Positions 8,258-17,162 are shown, counted from the first letter of the stretch. The stretch is 64,000 nucleotides of DNA from Cytobacillus sp. FSL H8-0458 (GCF_038002165.1 NZ_JBBOBR010000001.1:930001-994000); one strand, 5' to 3'. The notes: generated by a model not told the origin, from the sequence alone. Made by a program: numbers and translations.

Positions 8258-9025
8258 ATGGAATTGAAAGAATGCAGAGCTATAGTTACGGGCGGTGCTT
8301 CGGGGCTTGGAGAGGCGACAGTGAGAAAAATAGCCGGATGCGGAGGGAAGGTCCTTATTGCAGATTTGGCGGAAGATCGGGCAGCTTATCTTATCAGGGA
8401 ACTGGGTGAAAATGTTCTTTTTGTGAAAACGGATGTTACAAAAGAAGAAGACGTAAAGAGGGCAGTGTCGTTTGCTGTTGAACAATTTGGCAGCATTAAT
8501 ACTGCAGTTAATTGTGCCGGCATCGGAATTGCCGCAAAGCTGCTGGGCCGAAAAGGCGTCCATTCTCTGGACATGTTCCAAAAGGTCATTATGATAAATC
8601 TGATTGGGACTTTTAATGTCATTCGTCTGGCTGCAGAACAAATGGCAAAGAATGACCCGAATGATCAAGGAGAAAGAGGTGTGATTATTAATACGGCTTC
8701 CGTCGCAGCCTTTGAAGGACAAATTGGCCAGTCAGCATATAGTGCATCCAAAGGCGGAGTGGTTGGTATGACCCTGCCGATTGCCAGGGAGCTGGCGGGT
8801 TATGGGATTCGTGTGATGACGATTGCCCCTGGGTTGTTTAACACACCAATGTTTGATTCGCTGCCTGATGAGGCAAGGGATTCTTTGGGGAAAATGGTGC
8901 CTTTTCCTTCAAGGCTTGGATATCCTGAGGAGTATGCCAGGCTGGCTGAAAGTATCTTAGTAAATCCCATGCTGAATGGCGAAACTATCAGGCTGGATGG
9001 AGGCATCCGCATGCAGCCAAAGTAA
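8258..9025 (+). CDS. Short-chain dehydrogenase, 3-hydroxyacyl-CoA dehydrogenase type II-like
   Basis: 255 residues, ATG 8258 after AAAGGAGG. The Rossmann motif TGGASGLGE (residues 11-19), NCAGIG, catalytic Ser in NTASVAA and YSASK (Tyr/Lys) are intact. The insertion KLLGRKGVHSLDMFQKVIMINLIGTFNVIRLAAEQM and PFPSRLGYPEEYARL ending resemble HSD10-type NAD-dependent 3-hydroxyacyl-CoA dehydrogenases, which oxidise 3-hydroxyacyl-CoA in fatty or branched acid breakdown. Its neighbours (acyl-CoA dehydrogenase, thiolase, ligase) support that role. A 170-nt gap before the next gene suggests a separate promoter. Confidence 0.87.
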   Translation: MELKECRAIVTGGASGLGEATVRKIAGCGGKVLIADLAEDRAAYLIRELGENVLFVKTDVTKEEDVKRAVSFAVEQFGSINTAVNCAGIGIAAKLLGRKGVHSLDMFQKVIMINLIGTFNVIRLAAEQMAKNDPNDQGERGVIINTASVAAFEGQIGQSAYSASKGGVVGMTLPIARELAGYGIRVMTIAPGLFNTPMFDSLPDEARDSLGKMVPFPSRLGYPEEYARLAESILVNPMLNGETIRLDGGIRMQPK

Positions 9026-9100
9026 ATGAGAGAACCGTCCTTTATTCAAAAGACAAGGTTTTCTTAAAAAAAATGAATTTTAAATGTTCTAAAAATATAG

Positions 9101-9121
9101 ATAATTATTGTACAATATAAT
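9101..9121 (+). promoter_or_regulatory. AT-rich palindrome and -10 element before the acyl-CoA operon
   Basis: ATTGTACAAT palindrome at 9107-9116 overlaps a TATAAT -10 at 9116-9121. The 14-mer ATAATTATTGTACA here also occurs at 50608-50621. A -35 box is not obvious. Confidence 0.35.
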
Positions 9122-9195
9122 TGTAAGCCTTTACAAAGGCAGTAGATATCACTTTGTGTTATGCAAAAAAAATTTTAGTTTCGGAGGTTCATAAT

Positions 9196-10341
9196 ATGGC
9201 AGCGTCATACCTGCAGGAAGAGCATGAAATTTTTAGAGAATCTCTGCGTAAGTTCTTAGAGAAAGAAGCATATCCGAACTATGACAAATGGGAAGAGGAC
9301 AGGATCATTCCCCGTGAATTTTGGCGCAAGATGGGGGAGCAGGGTTTTTTATGCCCCGATATTGAAGAAAAGTATGGCGGAAGCAATGTTGATTGGGGCT
9401 TTTCAGTAATTATCAATGAAGAACTTGAACGGGTTGGCTCTGGGCTGGTGGGAATTGGGCTCCACAATGATATCGTCGTCCCGTACATTACTGCTTATGG
9501 AACTGATGAGCAAAAAGAAAGGTGGCTGCCAAAGTGTGCAGCGGGTGAATTCATTACGGCAATAGCAATGACTGAACCTGGCGCCGGCTCTGACTTAGCA
9601 GGCATCAGAACGACAGCTAAGCTTGAAGGGGACCATTACATAGTGAATGGCGAAAAGACCTTTATTACCAACGGAATTCATTCCGATTTAATCATCATAG
9701 CCTGTAAAACAGATCCCCATGCCGTCCCCCGGCATAAAGGAGTAAGCCTGCTTGCGGTCGAGAGGGGAACAGAAGGGTTTTCAAGAGGGAGGAAATTAAA
9801 CAAGGTCGGTCTTCATTGTCAGGATACTGCAGAGTTAATCTTCGAGGACTGCAGGGTTCCGAAGGAAAACCTGATCGGCGAAGAAGGAAAAGGTTTTCTA
9901 TATTTAATGGAAAAGCTGCAGCAGGAAAGGCTTGTCGTGGCAATTGCTGCCCAGGTGACTGCAGAGGAAATGCTTAACTTAACAATAAATTATGTAAAGA
10001 ATCGCGAGGCATTCGGAAAACTGGTCAGCCAGTTTCAGAACACTCAATTTAAAATTGCAGAAATGGCAACAGATATTGAGATGGGAAGGGTGTTCCTTGA
10101 TCAATTGATTACAGAGCATATGGCAGAAAAAGATGTAGTCACAAAGGTCTCCATGGCGAAATGGAAGCTGACAGAAAATGCCCGCAAGATTGCAGCTGAA
10201 TGCATGCAGCTTCATGGCGGCTATGGCTATATGGAAGAATACGAGATTGCAAGGAGGTTCAGAGATATACCAGTCGCCAGCATATATGCAGGCACAAATG
10301 AAATCATGAAAACCATTATTGCGAAGAACATGGGTTTATAG
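9196..10341 (+). CDS. Acyl-CoA dehydrogenase, long-chain (LCAD/IVD) type
   Basis: 381 residues from ATG 9196 (CGGAGG upstream); the in-frame ATG at 9154 lacks a ribosome site. The FAD enzyme signature AMTEPGAGSDLAGI and the end LHGGYGYMEEYEIARRFRDI followed by SIYAGTNEIMK are clear. At the position of the usual catalytic Glu of medium-chain enzymes (YEGT) there is Ala (YAGT), but Glu244 in LQQERL is present, as in long-chain and isovaleryl enzymes whose base lies there. The enzyme would introduce the 2,3-double bond in an acyl-CoA. First gene of a four-gene operon with thiolase, ligase and CoA-transferase. Confidence 0.92.
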   Translation: MAASYLQEEHEIFRESLRKFLEKEAYPNYDKWEEDRIIPREFWRKMGEQGFLCPDIEEKYGGSNVDWGFSVIINEELERVGSGLVGIGLHNDIVVPYITAYGTDEQKERWLPKCAAGEFITAIAMTEPGAGSDLAGIRTTAKLEGDHYIVNGEKTFITNGIHSDLIIIACKTDPHAVPRHKGVSLLAVERGTEGFSRGRKLNKVGLHCQDTAELIFEDCRVPKENLIGEEGKGFLYLMEKLQQERLVVAIAAQVTAEEMLNLTINYVKNREAFGKLVSQFQNTQFKIAEMATDIEMGRVFLDQLITEHMAEKDVVTKVSMAKWKLTENARKIAAECMQLHGGYGYMEEYEIARRFRDIPVASIYAGTNEIMKTIIAKNMGL

Positions 10342-10353
10342 GGAGGAGTATAT

Positions 10354-11505
10354 ATGCGTGAAGCTGTCATTGTCGAAGGAGTCAGAACACCAGTAGGAAG
10401 AAAAAACGGCTTATTAAAGGATATCAGGGCAGATGATTTGGCTGCAGAAGCACTAAAGGCACTTGTGAGACGTGCAGGCCTTAAGCCGGAAATGATTGAT
10501 GATGTCATTCTTGGCTGTGTCTCCCAAATAGGAGAACAAACAGGGGATATTGCAAGGGTCTCTGCATTGATCGCAGGGTTTCCGATTGAAGTGCCGGGTA
10601 CAACCATAGACCGCCAATGCGGGTCCAGCCAGCAGGCTGTCCATTTTGCAGCTCAGGCGATTTTAGCCGGAGATATGGATATTGTGATCGCAGGCGGTGT
10701 CGAAAGCATGTCCCGTGTCCCTATCGGCTCCAGCTATCAGGGGGTTGGTTTCAGTGAAAAACTGACAGACAGACATGAAATCATCCACCAGGGCTTATCA
10801 GCTGAACGCATTGCTGAAAAATATGGCTTTACAAGAGAAGAGCTGGACCTCTATTCATTTGAGAGCCATCAGAAGGCTTTAAATGCCCAAGCTGAAGGCC
10901 GGTTTGAGAGAGAGATTGCATCATTGGATGTGACAATGTCTGATGGACAGCTTTTGACTGTAACGGAAGACGCTGGACCGAGAAAGGAAACCTCTCTGGA
11001 AGCATTGGCGAGCTTAAAAACTGTTTTTAAAGAGAATGGAGTAATTCATGCAGGAAACTCCAGCCAAATTAGTGATGGAGCAGCAGCCCTATTAATTATG
11101 TCCCGTGAAAAGGCAGAGGAGCTTGGAATAAAACCGAGGTTCAGAATTCTTGCGCGTACCGCAGTGGGCTCGGATCCTGCTTTAATGCTGACTGGCCCAA
11201 TACCGGCAACAAAGAACGTGTTAAAGAAAGCTGGACTGGCTATTGAGGACATAGATGTGTTCGAAGTGAACGAAGCATTCGCTCCTGTACCGCTTGCCTG
11301 GCTGAAAGAAACAGGAGCGGATCCGGCAAAGCTTAATCCAAACGGGGGTGCTATTGCACTCGGCCATCCTTTAGGCGGAAGCGGTGCACGGCTGATGGTC
11401 ACCATGATGCATGAACTTGAAAGAACAGGGGGGCGCTATGGACTGCAGACCATGTGTGAAGGTCTTGGCATGGCGAATGCGACTATTATTGAACGATTAG
11501 ATTGA
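10354..11505 (+). CDS. Acetyl-CoA acyltransferase (thiolase)
   Basis: 383 residues, ATG 10354 after GGGAGGAG, 12 nt downstream of the dehydrogenase. Nucleophile Cys in IDRQCGSSQQAVHFAA (about residue 89), NEAFAPVPLAW, the GHPLGGSGAR histidine loop and a second Cys in MCEGLGMA near the C-terminus are present. The last motif differs from the common CxGGGxG form. Thiolases cleave 3-oxoacyl-CoA with CoA. Its place between acyl-CoA dehydrogenase and acyl-CoA synthetase points to beta-oxidation of an unknown acid. Confidence 0.92.
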   Translation: MREAVIVEGVRTPVGRKNGLLKDIRADDLAAEALKALVRRAGLKPEMIDDVILGCVSQIGEQTGDIARVSALIAGFPIEVPGTTIDRQCGSSQQAVHFAAQAILAGDMDIVIAGGVESMSRVPIGSSYQGVGFSEKLTDRHEIIHQGLSAERIAEKYGFTREELDLYSFESHQKALNAQAEGRFEREIASLDVTMSDGQLLTVTEDAGPRKETSLEALASLKTVFKENGVIHAGNSSQISDGAAALLIMSREKAEELGIKPRFRILARTAVGSDPALMLTGPIPATKNVLKKAGLAIEDIDVFEVNEAFAPVPLAWLKETGADPAKLNPNGGAIALGHPLGGSGARLMVTMMHELERTGGRYGLQTMCEGLGMANATIIERLD

Positions 11506-11524
11506 AAAATGGGGAGGAATGACA

Positions 11525-13093
11525 ATGACTACTACTATAGGAAGAATTTTTGATCTCACGGCAGGAAAATTTCCCGATAAAGAAGCTCTGTATGATGTCA
11601 GAAAAAATCTGCGTTTTACCTATAAGGAATGGAGTTCTGAGATCAATAAATTGGCCAATGCCTTAATAAATGCAGGTGTCAGGAAGGGTGACAGGGTTTC
11701 AACCTGCCTTTTTAACACCGAGGAACTTGCAACAGCATTCTTTGCCTGTGCAAAAATCGGCGCCGTTTTTAATCCGATCAACTTTAGGCTGATGTCAGAA
11801 GAAATTGCTTATATTCTCCAGGATGCAGAGCCAAAAGTAGTGTTATTTGAACAAATGCTGGAATCCGGCATTACCCCCATTGCTAAGCGTTTTCCGCATA
11901 CAGAGTTCTGGTACATTGATGACAATGCACCTCCATACGCTTCATCCTATCGCGAAAAGGTGGATGCAGCATCGCATGATGAAATAGATATTGAGATACA
12001 TGAGAATGATTTGTACGCGATCATGTACACAAGCGGCACCACGGGAAGGCCAAAGGGTGTAGTCCACAGACACAGGGATATGGCTGAACAAAGTCTGATT
12101 GTTGTAGGAGCGACAAAGCTTGAAAGCAGTGACCACGGTCTTGTGACTGCGCCTATGTTCCACTGCGCAGAGCTTCACTGTGCTTTTTTGCCAAGGGTGC
12201 ATGTGGGTGCTGCCAATACCATCCTGCATCACTTTGATGCAAAGGAAGTATTGAGGTTAATCTCAGAAGAGAAAATCACAAAGTTTTTTGCAGCTCCGAC
12301 CATGTGGAATATGCTCCTGCAGGAAAACTTAAGCCATTATAGTCTGGAAAGCCTGAAGCTGGGACTGTATGGAGCGGCACCAATGGCTCCTGCACTTGTT
12401 TATGCATGCCGTGAAAAATTAGGCATCTCCCTGGTACAGGCATATGGAATGACCGAGATGGGTCCGGCGATTACGTTTTTATCGGAAGATGATCAAATCA
12501 GGAAAGCTGGATCTGCAGGACAGGCCTGTTTAAACCATGAGATCAGGATTGTAAGGCCGAATGAGAATGGTCCATCAGATCCTGATGATGTGATGCCTCC
12601 GGGAGAAACGGGTGAAATCATTGTAAAAGGTCCATGCATGATGAGTGGTTATTTTAATCGGGACGAGGCAACCGTTCATGCCATGCATGGAGGCTGGTAC
12701 CACTCTGGTGATATCGGATATCTGGATGACGAGGGCTTTTTGTACGTCAAAGATAGAGTCGACGATATGATCATTAGCGGCGGAGAAAATATTTATCCCC
12801 GTGAAGTGGAGGATCTTTTATATACGCATAACGGCGTACTGGATGTTGCAGTGATCGGCCAGCCTGATGACCGCTGGGGTGAAACCGTCACAGCTTTCGT
12901 TGTCAAAAAAGATCCGGCACTATCTGAAGAAGAACTCGATGAATTGTGCAGGAATAGTGATGAACTCGCCAATTATAAGCGTCCTAGAAAATATGTATTC
13001 TGTGAAGCTCTTCCAAGAAATGCGAGCGGAAAAATTCAAAAGTTCATGCTCCGAAAACAGCTGGAGGATCTGTTCGCTGAAGGAAAAATCTAG
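11525..13093 (+). CDS. AMP-dependent acyl-CoA synthetase
   Basis: 522 residues from ATG 11525, since GGGGAGG ends 7 nt before it; ATG 11519 is too close to that site. P-loop YTSGTTGRPKGV, the A5-like QAYGMTEMGP, the hinge DRVDDMIISGGENIYPREVE and the C-terminal Lys in PRNASGKIQKFMLR are all present, so it should be active. It makes an acyl-CoA thioester through an acyl-AMP. Size and motifs match medium/short-chain fatty-acid ligases. Substrate not deducible. Operon member with 20 nt to the CoA-transferase gene. Confidence 0.92.
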   Translation: MTTTIGRIFDLTAGKFPDKEALYDVRKNLRFTYKEWSSEINKLANALINAGVRKGDRVSTCLFNTEELATAFFACAKIGAVFNPINFRLMSEEIAYILQDAEPKVVLFEQMLESGITPIAKRFPHTEFWYIDDNAPPYASSYREKVDAASHDEIDIEIHENDLYAIMYTSGTTGRPKGVVHRHRDMAEQSLIVVGATKLESSDHGLVTAPMFHCAELHCAFLPRVHVGAANTILHHFDAKEVLRLISEEKITKFFAAPTMWNMLLQENLSHYSLESLKLGLYGAAPMAPALVYACREKLGISLVQAYGMTEMGPAITFLSEDDQIRKAGSAGQACLNHEIRIVRPNENGPSDPDDVMPPGETGEIIVKGPCMMSGYFNRDEATVHAMHGGWYHSGDIGYLDDEGFLYVKDRVDDMIISGGENIYPREVEDLLYTHNGVLDVAVIGQPDDRWGETVTAFVVKKDPALSEEELDELCRNSDELANYKRPRKYVFCEALPRNASGKIQKFMLRKQLEDLFAEGKI

Positions 13094-13113
13094 CCGGAAG
13101 AAGGGAATGCAAG

Positions 13114-14211
13114 ATGTTAAAAGGCATAAGAGTGATCGATTTTTCCAACTATCTCCCTGGTCCGTTTGCTTCCCAGAGGCTTGCAGAGCTTGGAGCAGAA
13201 GTGATAAAAGTGGAACCGGAATCCGGTGACCCCGGCAGACATCTCGATATCAAAATAGAGGGGACAGGTGCAGTGTTTGCCGCCAATAACCGCGGCAAAA
13301 AAAGCATTACACTTAACCTGAAGAGCGAAGAAGGAAGAAATGCGGCCCTCATGCTGATTTCAGAAAGTGATGCGGTCCTTGAAAGTTTTCGGCCTGGTGT
13401 AATGAAAAAGCTGGGCTTGGATTATGAGAATGTGAAAAAGCATAAACCAAATATCGTTTATTGCTCACTTACAGGCTACGGTGAGAATGAAGACTATCAA
13501 TATTTAGGAAGCCATGATTTAAATTATATGGCGGTAAGCGGGGTCCTTGCCCAGTTGAAGGACCGCAATGGCCGTCCTGTTCACCCGTCCAACACAATAG
13601 CGGACTTCATGGGAGGAATGGCAGCCAGTGAAAGGATACTGGCTGCCCTGCTTTCCAGCAAAATGTCCGGCCAAGGCGGGCATCACTGCATTTCCATTGC
13701 GGAAGTGATGGCTTCCACCATGGGGAACCATTTGCTGATTGAGAATAAGACAGGATATCCTAAAGGACTTTCGGTATTGAACGGTGAAGTCGTTGCCTAT
13801 TCTATTTACGAAACAAAGGATAGCCGGTTTGCTGCACTTGCCTCTCTGGAGCCGAAGTTCTGGATAAACTTCTGTAAGAGTGCAGGAAGAGAGGATTGGA
13901 TTGATTATCATCTTTCCACTGCCTCTGCTGATAATCCTGTCTTTATGGAGATAACCGAATTCTTTAAAAGCAGGACATTAAAAGAGTGGACTGAATTTGG
14001 CCAAAGAGCAGATTGCTGTCTGACTCCTGTATTGGAGGCCGGCGAATTGCAAGACTTTCCGCTATTTAATGGAATTTTAAATTCTACCCCAAATTACCCT
14101 TTGGTAAAAATGCATGGCGGAATAGAATCAGCAATGGGGGGTCCTCCAAAATTAGGAGAACATAATGAGGAAGTTCTAAGCAATATTGCAAAGAGAAATA
14201 TTAAAATATGA
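13114..14211 (+). CDS. Type III CoA-transferase (CaiB/BaiF family)
   Basis: 365 residues. N-terminal GIRVIDFSNYLPGPFASQRLAELGAEVIKVE and the fingerprint FRPGVMKKLGLDYE, CSLTGYG are typical of the family. The usual catalytic Asp lies in SHDLNYMAVSG (about residue 133). These enzymes move CoA between acids or racemise 2-methylacyl-CoA; both fit an acyl-CoA catabolic operon, and with a ligase also present either activation route or racemase work on a methyl-branched acid is possible. The gene ends the operon with a terminator. Confidence 0.88.
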   Translation: MLKGIRVIDFSNYLPGPFASQRLAELGAEVIKVEPESGDPGRHLDIKIEGTGAVFAANNRGKKSITLNLKSEEGRNAALMLISESDAVLESFRPGVMKKLGLDYENVKKHKPNIVYCSLTGYGENEDYQYLGSHDLNYMAVSGVLAQLKDRNGRPVHPSNTIADFMGGMAASERILAALLSSKMSGQGGHHCISIAEVMASTMGNHLLIENKTGYPKGLSVLNGEVVAYSIYETKDSRFAALASLEPKFWINFCKSAGREDWIDYHLSTASADNPVFMEITEFFKSRTLKEWTEFGQRADCCLTPVLEAGELQDFPLFNGILNSTPNYPLVKMHGGIESAMGGPPKLGEHNEEVLSNIAKRNIKI

Positions 14212-14223
14212 CCGTATGATTAA

Positions 14224-14258
14224 AGAGTCCCTAATCATGAGGATGATTAGGGATTCTT
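14224..14258 (+). terminator. Terminator shared by the CoA-transferase and the convergent gene
   Basis: 15-bp stem AGAGTCCCTAATCAT / ATGATTAGGGATTCT with a GAGG loop; T-rich sequence on the plus side. It lies between two convergent genes. Confidence 0.75.
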
Positions 14259-14264
14259 CATTTA

Positions 14265-14756
14265 TTATGCCTCAAAAATGGTGACACTGGCGAAATCCAG
14301 GCGAGTCACTCTTCCTTGAGGGAAAGGCGAAGGGCCGGATAGTACAAGACGGATCTTATCTCCCTTCTCCAGCTCCTCCAGCAATAAAGTGGATGTTGCA
14401 TAGTCAACGTCAAAATTATTGTTATTAAAAGAGGTTTGGGAGTTGATGAGAGTTCCGCCATTCCGCTGAAGCTCAAATTTCAACGGCAGATTCGCCTGTC
14501 CTGCAGCAGCAAATACTTGTACGCTGAACTGAAGGAAATAAAAGCCTCTTTCCTTAACTGTAATCGTATTGTTCACCGGGTCAAAGTGAAAATGGGATTT
14601 CCCTTTGGCGCTGTTTAGATTGACTGTGGATGGAATGGATGTGTTCTGGTCAAAAAATTGCGGAATGAAGTCATTGGTGACATAAATCTTACCCGGAGCT
14701 TTTGAATATTCTTCTTTACCCGAGCAGTAGTGGTCCTGGGAATAAAAAGATAACAA
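14265..14756 (-). CDS. C1q/TNF-like jelly-roll protein, BclA C-terminal domain type
   Basis: 163 residues from TTG 14756, which lies six bases after a perfect AGGAGGTG; a GTG at 14765 falls inside that site. The sequence looks like the C1q/TNF-like trimeric beta fold found at the end of exosporium BclA: repeated short beta strands such as HFHFDPVNNTITVKERGFYFLQFSVQV, LKFELQRNGGTLINSQ, TLLLEELEKGDKIRLVLSG and a last VTRLDFASVTIFEA. There is no collagen-like repeat and no signal peptide. A role on the spore surface is inference. Monocistronic. Confidence 0.65.
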   Translation of the reverse strand: MLSFYSQDHYCSGKEEYSKAPGKIYVTNDFIPQFFDQNTSIPSTVNLNSAKGKSHFHFDPVNNTITVKERGFYFLQFSVQVFAAAGQANLPLKFELQRNGGTLINSQTSFNNNNFDVDYATSTLLLEELEKGDKIRLVLSGPSPFPQGRVTRLDFASVTIFEA

Positions 14757-14939
14757 ATGAATCACCTCCTACTATATTTAATGATGAGTTTTAAAATTGG
14801 TATAGGACAAGTACCTAACACAATGGATTTTTGCCTTGGAATTTTCGAAAGGGAAGGATGCAGCTGAGATTAAATGGTATAATGAAAGGGCATATATATT
14901 AAAATAATCTTTTCAATTTTTGGAGTGTGATGGTCACTA

Positions 14940-15635
14940 GTGCGTTTTATTAAAACAATCCCCAATATGGTCACTTTGGGTAATTTATATTGCGGCTTTC
15001 TTTCAATCGGCATGGCTGCCAATGGAGAATTTAAAAATGCAGCCATATTAATTTTAATTGGCATGATGCTTGACAGCATGGACGGCAGGCTGGCCAGAAT
15101 GCTGAAAGCGGATAGTACACTAGGAAAAGAGCTTGATTCACTGGCAGATATTGTTACATTTGGCGTAGCCCCTTCATTTTTGGTCTTTTATACATACTTT
15201 TTTCAATTTGGAATTCTTGGATTAGCTGTTTCAGGCCTTTTTCCTTTATTTGGGGCATATCGGCTTGCCCGATTCAATATCAGCCCGCCAAAATCCTCTT
15301 TAAACTATTTTATTGGAGTTCCGATAACAGCAGCAGGCGGGATCATGGCCATACTGACCCTTTTTGGTGAGCATATACCCAATATCATTACAACGGTTGT
15401 TTTTACCGCACTCTGCTTTCTTATGGTAAGCAGAATCCGGATTCCCAGCTTTAAAGAAGTTCCCCTTCCAAAATACGGAACAATTGTTACCGTTTTTCTG
15501 GGAAGTGTTCTATACGTTATTTACAAGGGCTCTTACGGGCCGTTTCCCGATTTGATTTATATTGCGATACCGCTTTACATTGCGTATTTGACATACCGAT
15601 TCATAAAAGGCAAAAACAAAAAAGAGATAGATTAA
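14940..15635 (+). CDS. pssA: CDP-diacylglycerol-serine O-phosphatidyltransferase
   Basis: 231 residues from GTG 14940 with TGGAGTGTGATGG upstream. The CDP-alcohol phosphatidyltransferase signature DG-x2-AR-x8-G-x3-D-x3-D is complete in DGRLARMLKADSTLGKELDSLAD (residues 57-79, read as pieces). Five to seven membrane helices cover the protein. It forms phosphatidylserine from CDP-diacylglycerol and L-serine in the membrane. The usual partner decarboxylase gene psd is not next to it here. Confidence 0.92.
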   Translation: MRFIKTIPNMVTLGNLYCGFLSIGMAANGEFKNAAILILIGMMLDSMDGRLARMLKADSTLGKELDSLADIVTFGVAPSFLVFYTYFFQFGILGLAVSGLFPLFGAYRLARFNISPPKSSLNYFIGVPITAAGGIMAILTLFGEHIPNIITTVVFTALCFLMVSRIRIPSFKEVPLPKYGTIVTVFLGSVLYVIYKGSYGPFPDLIYIAIPLYIAYLTYRFIKGKNKKEID

Positions 15636-15637
15636 AT

Positions 15638-15664
15638 AAAAAAAGGCCGGGATGGCCTTTTTTT
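15638..15664. terminator. Bidirectional terminator between pssA and GIY-YIG gene
   Basis: AAAAAAAGGCC / GGCCTTTTTTT, symmetric A and T runs serving both convergent genes. Confidence 0.85.
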
Positions 15665-16037
15665 ATTTGTAAAATACTTTGTCGATATTATATTTTGCCT
15701 GAAGGGCATTAATGATATAAGTCTCATAAATCTCGCGCTCCATGCTGTCTTCCACAAAAATGACCGCAATTTTATGGACATCATCACGATGATTTTTTAA
15801 AGGAGAAACATTGTCTTCAAAATGCTTTTTAACCCGCTGTCTTAATTTGCGGGCTTTTCCTACAAAGAGCAGATCTTCTTTCGCATCAAAAAATAGAATC
15901 ATGCCGCCCTTGTCTCTTGGTATCTTATGATAATCTGTGAATCCATAGACACTGCTAAGGTCACTTTCTCCTGCCTGTCCCGTCTGTCTGTTTCTTGTAA
16001 TGACGAGATTAGGCTCTGGTATTTCAATTTTTATCAA
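15663..16037 (-). CDS. GIY-YIG nuclease-fold protein (YurQ-like)
   Basis: About 124 residues. A TTG at 16037 has TAGGAAG eight bases upstream; ATG 16043 and GTG 16046 are closer alternatives, so the N-terminus is uncertain by three residues. The central part GGMILFFDAKEDLLFVGKARKLRQRVKKHFED is the GIY-YIG core as in the N-terminus of UvrC, with the first motif degenerate (GMI) and the second present as FVG. A Glu near the end (MEREIYETYIINALQAKYN) could be the metal ligand. Function beyond nuclease-like fold unknown. Confidence 0.75.
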   Translation of the reverse strand: MIKIEIPEPNLVITRNRQTGQAGESDLSSVYGFTDYHKIPRDKGGMILFFDAKEDLLFVGKARKLRQRVKKHFEDNVSPLKNHRDDVHKIAVIFVEDSMEREIYETYIINALQAKYNIDKVFYK

Positions 16038-16154
16038 TATCATCACTTCCTATTCTAAGATTAAAGGGTACCATAAATTTGAAATGTAATCCACATTAAA
16101 AATATCATTGTATCCTGCCTGTCCACCACTCTTCGGAACAGCACTGAAATATAT

Positions 16155-16640
16155 TTAGAAAGCTTGCATCTGCTCCTTATATGAAGTGTAATGTTTTTGT
16201 CTTTCTTCTGTCATATTCAGCAGCATTTCATTGTTGAGCGAGTATGCCATTTTAAGGGTGAGATCTAAAACTTTTTTGATTCCTTCCTCCTGGCCGTAAT
16301 CAAAAGCTATCCGATCACATTGAACCTCAGTATCTGTACAGATTACATCCTTTCCAGCCGGATAGGTGATATGTCCAATTTCATGCAAAATTATAGCTTC
16401 TTTTATTTCTATGTCTGAACTGAACTTTTCATAGTCATAGACGACAATAAACCAGTCATATTTCGCATCCAGGGATTGAAAAAGCATAGTCAGGAGTCTG
16501 GAGTCAATATTCCAAAAGCTCAGCCAGTTTCCATCGTTTAGACCAAAGTTTTTTAAAACTGTATGTTTGTCTTCTAAAATGGCAATTTTTCCGTCCAGGC
16601 CCCAGCAGGATAAGGAAAGCTCTTCACACAAACAGATCAA
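16155..16640 (-). CDS. Hypothetical zincin-like protein with HEIGH motif
   Basis: 161 residues from TTG 16640 with AAAGGAGA at good distance. Residues near 85-90 read LHEIGH, the HExxH zinc site of gluzincins, followed by TEVQCDRIAFDYG about 20 residues later, which may give the third ligand as in ImmA/IrrE-type (M78) peptidases. There is no DNA-binding domain, signal peptide or membrane segment. I recognise no named orthologue. It stands alone with a long non-coding region upstream. Confidence 0.6.
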   Translation of the reverse strand: MICLCEELSLSCWGLDGKIAILEDKHTVLKNFGLNDGNWLSFWNIDSRLLTMLFQSLDAKYDWFIVVYDYEKFSSDIEIKEAIILHEIGHITYPAGKDVICTDTEVQCDRIAFDYGQEEGIKKVLDLTLKMAYSLNNEMLLNMTEERQKHYTSYKEQMQAF

Positions 16641-17162
16641 GTCAGATTCTCCTTTTATTAAATTTTTGTTTTACTAGCATTGTTATGTAAATCGCATTTT
16701 TTTAATCACTATCCAATAAGAAAATAAAGATAATAATGAATAAGATTGCAAACCTGCCATATGGCATTCCAAATACAAAAAAGTAGTAGAGGATACATTT
16801 AAGGAAAAAGCGAGCTGAAAGGGATATAGATGTGACTTAAACTATTAATCCAAAAGCGGGACTTTAGCAGCCTTCATGGAGGTAGAAGCTGGAACCAGAC
16901 TAAACTAAACTCGGCGCATTTGTGTCGGGCTATTATTAATTAACTCGACCCAGCTAATATATCACCATTTTCATAGTGAAAAATACTTGCACATAAGGAA
17001 TTTGTCATATCAATATTTCCCTTCACATAAAAATGAAAAATAGCTTAGGAGTGAAAAATATTTTAAATATTAAAAGGAGAATACAAACATGTAAAGAATA
17101 TTTAAACTATTCTTAATTTTATAAATAATATTTTATAAATCGAAATAAAGGGGGTTAAAAGA
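16641..17162. other. Non-coding region before the liv-type operon
   Basis: About 520 bp with no convincing gene. The last 120 bp are very AT-rich and hold a ribosome-site-like AAAGGAGA followed by ATG-TAA (17089-17094), then the inverted repeat AAGAATA-N7-TATTCTT (17094-17114). The first 300 bp show no structure that I can name. Confidence 0.6.
17094..17114 (+). promoter_or_regulatory. Inverted repeat upstream of livG-like gene
   Basis: Perfect 7-bp arms AAGAATA / TATTCTT with TTTAAAC between them, 49 nt before the first gene of the importer operon. Possible operator; no regulator gene is adjacent. Confidence 0.4.

Noticed and set aside
8075..8722. 215-codon open frame on the minus strand
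   Set aside because: Overlaps the end of the sigma factor gene and half of the SDR gene, both convincing; no domain recognisable.
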